From Actinomycetes bacterium (GTDB taxonomy: Bacteria; Actinomycetota; Acidimicrobiia; Acidimicrobiales; Palsa-688), in assembly GCA_021815935.1 (NCBI GenBank), contig JAKAZH010000020.1, forward strand, positions 1 through 15,662: 15,662 bases of DNA, written 5' to 3'. Every line of letters starts with the position of its first letter. Position 1 is the stretch's first letter. The translations under genes and the position numbers were made by a program. The notes beneath the pieces are model-generated. The model was not told the origin of the DNA. It searched no databases and saw only the letters and a program-made list of their open reading frames with translations. This document shows, piece by piece, positions 13,985 to 15,662 of this stretch.

Positions 13985-15159
13985 CGAAAGGCCCAGAGAA
14001 ACCAGGCATACCTCACCTGGGACACCTTCAACGCCAACCAACGCCGCCTCGCCGCGAACCGGTCCCAACGCGGTGCCCGGCCGCCGCGCGAGGGCTCCGC
14101 GCTGCTCCAAGGCGTGGTCCTCTGCGGGCACTGCGGGACCGGCATGAGCGTCTACTACTCCAACGCCAACACCGCGCACTACCAATGCCGCTCCCGCCTC
14201 GACCAGACCCACACCCCCGGGTGCCGGTCGGTCAGCGCCGCGCTGGTCGACCCCATCGTGGAGCGACGCCTACTGGAGATCGTAACCCCCGATCAGCTCG
14301 CTCTGGCCATCGCCGCCGCAGACGAACTCTCCCAGCGTGAAGCCCACTGCCTGCGGGCCTTCGAGCTACGACTCGAGCGGGCCCGCTACGAGGCGGCCGC
14401 GCGGAGCGCGCCTTCAACTTGTGCGAACCCGAGAACCGGCTCGTCGCCCGCAGCCTCGAACAACGATGGGAAGCCAAGCTGACCGTCGTCGCCGAAGCCG
14501 AAGCCGCGCTCCAAGCCCAGACCGCCCAGCGGCCGCCTCTGCCCAACACCACGGACCTCAAATCGCTTGCCGCCGACCTCCGCCGGCTGTGGAACGAGCC
14601 GACCACCTCCCCACGGGACCGCAAACGCATCCTGCGGACCCTCATCAACGACATCACCCTCACCTCCGACCCCACCGGAAACGAGATCCGCGTCGGGATC
14701 CGCTGGCACGCCGGCGCTCACGAACAGCACATCGTCACACGAACCCTCATCCTCACCGACCCGACCGCCGTCGAACTCATCCGGCGACGCAAGAACGAGA
14801 ACATGCGCGACACCGACATCGCCGCCGAACTGCGAGCCCTCGGGCTAACAACCGCGCACGGCCACGACTTCACCATCCGCGATGTACGCAACGTCCGGAC
14901 CACGATCGGCCTGGTCCGCCCGTCGCCGCTCGAACCTGGCGAGCTGACCGTGCGCGACGTCGCGACCCGCCTCGGTGTCAGCACCGGCACCATCTACTAC
15001 TGGTTACGCAACGACCAGATCCCCTACCGCCAGCCCGCCACCGGCGCGCTCTGCATCCCATTCACGCCCGACATCGAAGCCGAGTTCCGAGCCCGGCCCG
15101 CAATCGCACGGCTCATCACCCGAAACCAAACAACCGCTACCGGAGGTGCAGTTAAATGA
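13985..15159 (+). pseudogene. Large serine recombinase, N-terminus lost and frameshifted
   Basis: The remaining part begins at QAYLTWDTFNANQRRL and runs through the recombinase zinc-ribbon (LCGHCGTGMSV, then YQCRSR and a further Cys), a long helical segment (LRAFELRLERARYEAA) and a C-terminal extension. That extension includes TVRDVATRLGVSTGTIYYWL, a MerR/excisionase-like helix-turn-helix. The resolvase catalytic domain with its nucleophilic Ser is absent. At about 14397-14400 the frame changes: restoring one C in the GGCGGCCGC run gives the family-like RYEAARAERAFNLCEPENRL, so a one-base deletion explains it. The second frame ends at the TGA of 15157-15159. Bases 15160-15242 hold nothing I recognise. 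Confidence 0.85.
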
Positions 15160-15242
15160 CGTCATCGAGGGCTCGTGCAGGTACATCGTTCGTGATCGAT
15201 TCGTTTTCAGCGGTTCGGATCGTGTCGGGTTCTGTCCCCTGA

Positions 15243-15413
15243 GAAGCCAGACAGTTCTCGTGGGATACACGACAGCGTCACACCGTCCTCGAGCTGCGGG
15301 CTGTTCAGGCCAACGGCGACTTCGACGAATACTGGGCCTACCACCTCAACCACGAACAGCAACGAATCCACGAATCCCGCTACGCCGACGGCATCCTACC
15401 CCTCGCCGCATAG
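15243..15413 (+). pseudogene. ISKra4-family transposase, C-terminal fragment
   Basis: After an in-frame TGA at 15240 the frame encodes LELRAVQANGDFDEYWAYHL, then NHEQQRIHESRYADG and a TAG at 15411-15413. The series G-D-F-x-x-Y-W-x-x-H-L-x-x-E-x-x-R-x-H-x-x-R-Y is the characteristic C-terminus of ISKra4 transposases. Only about 50 residues are convincing. It lies on the same strand as the head fragment at 2042-2285. Its stop is 23 bases left of the duplicated decarboxylase end. Confidence 0.75.
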
Positions 15414-15436
15414 CTCACTCCTACAGCGCCGCACCC

Positions 15437-15662
15437 GATTCATTTATTCTCGGTTGCGCCCCTATCGCAGCGTCTCGAGGATATCGATGACCTCTTCGGC
15501 TTTCGTGTCGGGATTCACGAATGCGAGGCGGAAGGCTATTTGATCCTGCCACCTGGTAGGCAGACAGAGGATCACTCCTTCCGTGGCATTGCGGTGGGAC
15601 CACGCTCGGTACTCGGAGTCGGTCCATCCGCAGCGCTCGAATAGCAGCACCGAGAGCTCTGG
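15437..15662. repeat. Long direct repeat, copy 2 (decarboxylase 3' end)
   Basis: Matches 82-307 with two substitutions, at a constant offset of 15355 bases and in the same orientation. Copy 2 continues beyond the window. Confidence 0.95.
15462..15662 (-). CDS. Second group II decarboxylase gene, 3' end only
   Basis: The last 66 codons of a decarboxylase nearly identical to the one at 107-1474, cut by the right edge of the window. The visible protein ends RLAFVNPDTKAEEVIDILETLR-like, split here as RLAFVNPDTKAEEV plus IDILETLR, and has one Val-to-Ala change just before it. The reading frame is open and the near-absence of changes suggests a recent copy, but whether the whole gene is present cannot be seen. 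Confidence 0.85.
   Translation of the reverse strand, partial: PELSVLLFERCGWTDSEYRAWSHRNATEGVILCLPTRWQDQIAFRLAFVNPDTKAEEVIDILETLR

Noticed and set aside
1..15662. Circular-contig end overlap as explanation of the edge repeat
   Set aside because: The two copies differ at two positions and the bases left of each copy are unrelated, so a simple overlap of identical contig ends does not fit.
1..15662. CRISPR array, tRNA or rRNA genes
   Set aside because: No regularly spaced short repeats were noticed, and no tRNA or rRNA sequence was recognised on either strand by reading.

Overview
The window is GC-rich, uses GTG/TTG starts and GTGA stop-start overlaps, and carries gene families common in Actinomycetota (LacI regulators, CUT1 sugar importers, tyrosine-recombinase sets, IS21, IS982, ISKra4). 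I read it as chromosome or a large replicon of a high-GC actinobacterium, with no closer assignment. It is a sugar-use operon set between two blocks of mobile-element debris.

Layout. Positions 107-1474 (minus) hold a complete PLP-dependent group II amino-acid decarboxylase. Its last ~200 bp, plus 25 bp beyond the stop, recur at 15437-15662 with two substitutions, so the window closes inside a second decarboxylase gene in the same orientation. Positions 1529-1751 are non-coding and contain two strong inverted repeats. Positions 1752-2738 (plus) hold a small DUF6788-type protein, the head of an ISKra4-family transposase and the tail of an unrelated transposase.

Positions 2798-9292 (minus) are one transcription unit, read right to left: a 1070-residue protein that joins a complete LacI-family repressor to a complete glycogen-debranching-type glucosidase (6080-9292); a lipoprotein sugar-binding protein (4644-5975); and two CUT1 permeases (3682-4647 and 2798-3643). 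No ATPase gene is present, so the importer probably borrows a shared MsmK/UgpC-type ATPase. The likely logic is import of an alpha-glucoside or related oligosaccharide, cleavage by the glucosidase half, and control of the operon by the repressor half of the same polypeptide. This fusion is the most unusual item in the window.

Positions 9550-15436 are nested mobile remnants. A truncated IS21-like left end is split by an intact IS982-family element with 24-bp perfect inverted repeats. It abuts two GTGA-coupled tyrosine recombinases on the minus strand; the first has a single in-frame amber codon and the second has lost its catalytic half. Then come a second DUF6788-type gene, a large serine recombinase lacking its catalytic domain and carrying a one-base frameshift, and the tail of an ISKra4-family transposase. 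Its head-type counterpart lies 13 kb to the left in the same orientation. No rRNA, tRNA or CRISPR array was seen.
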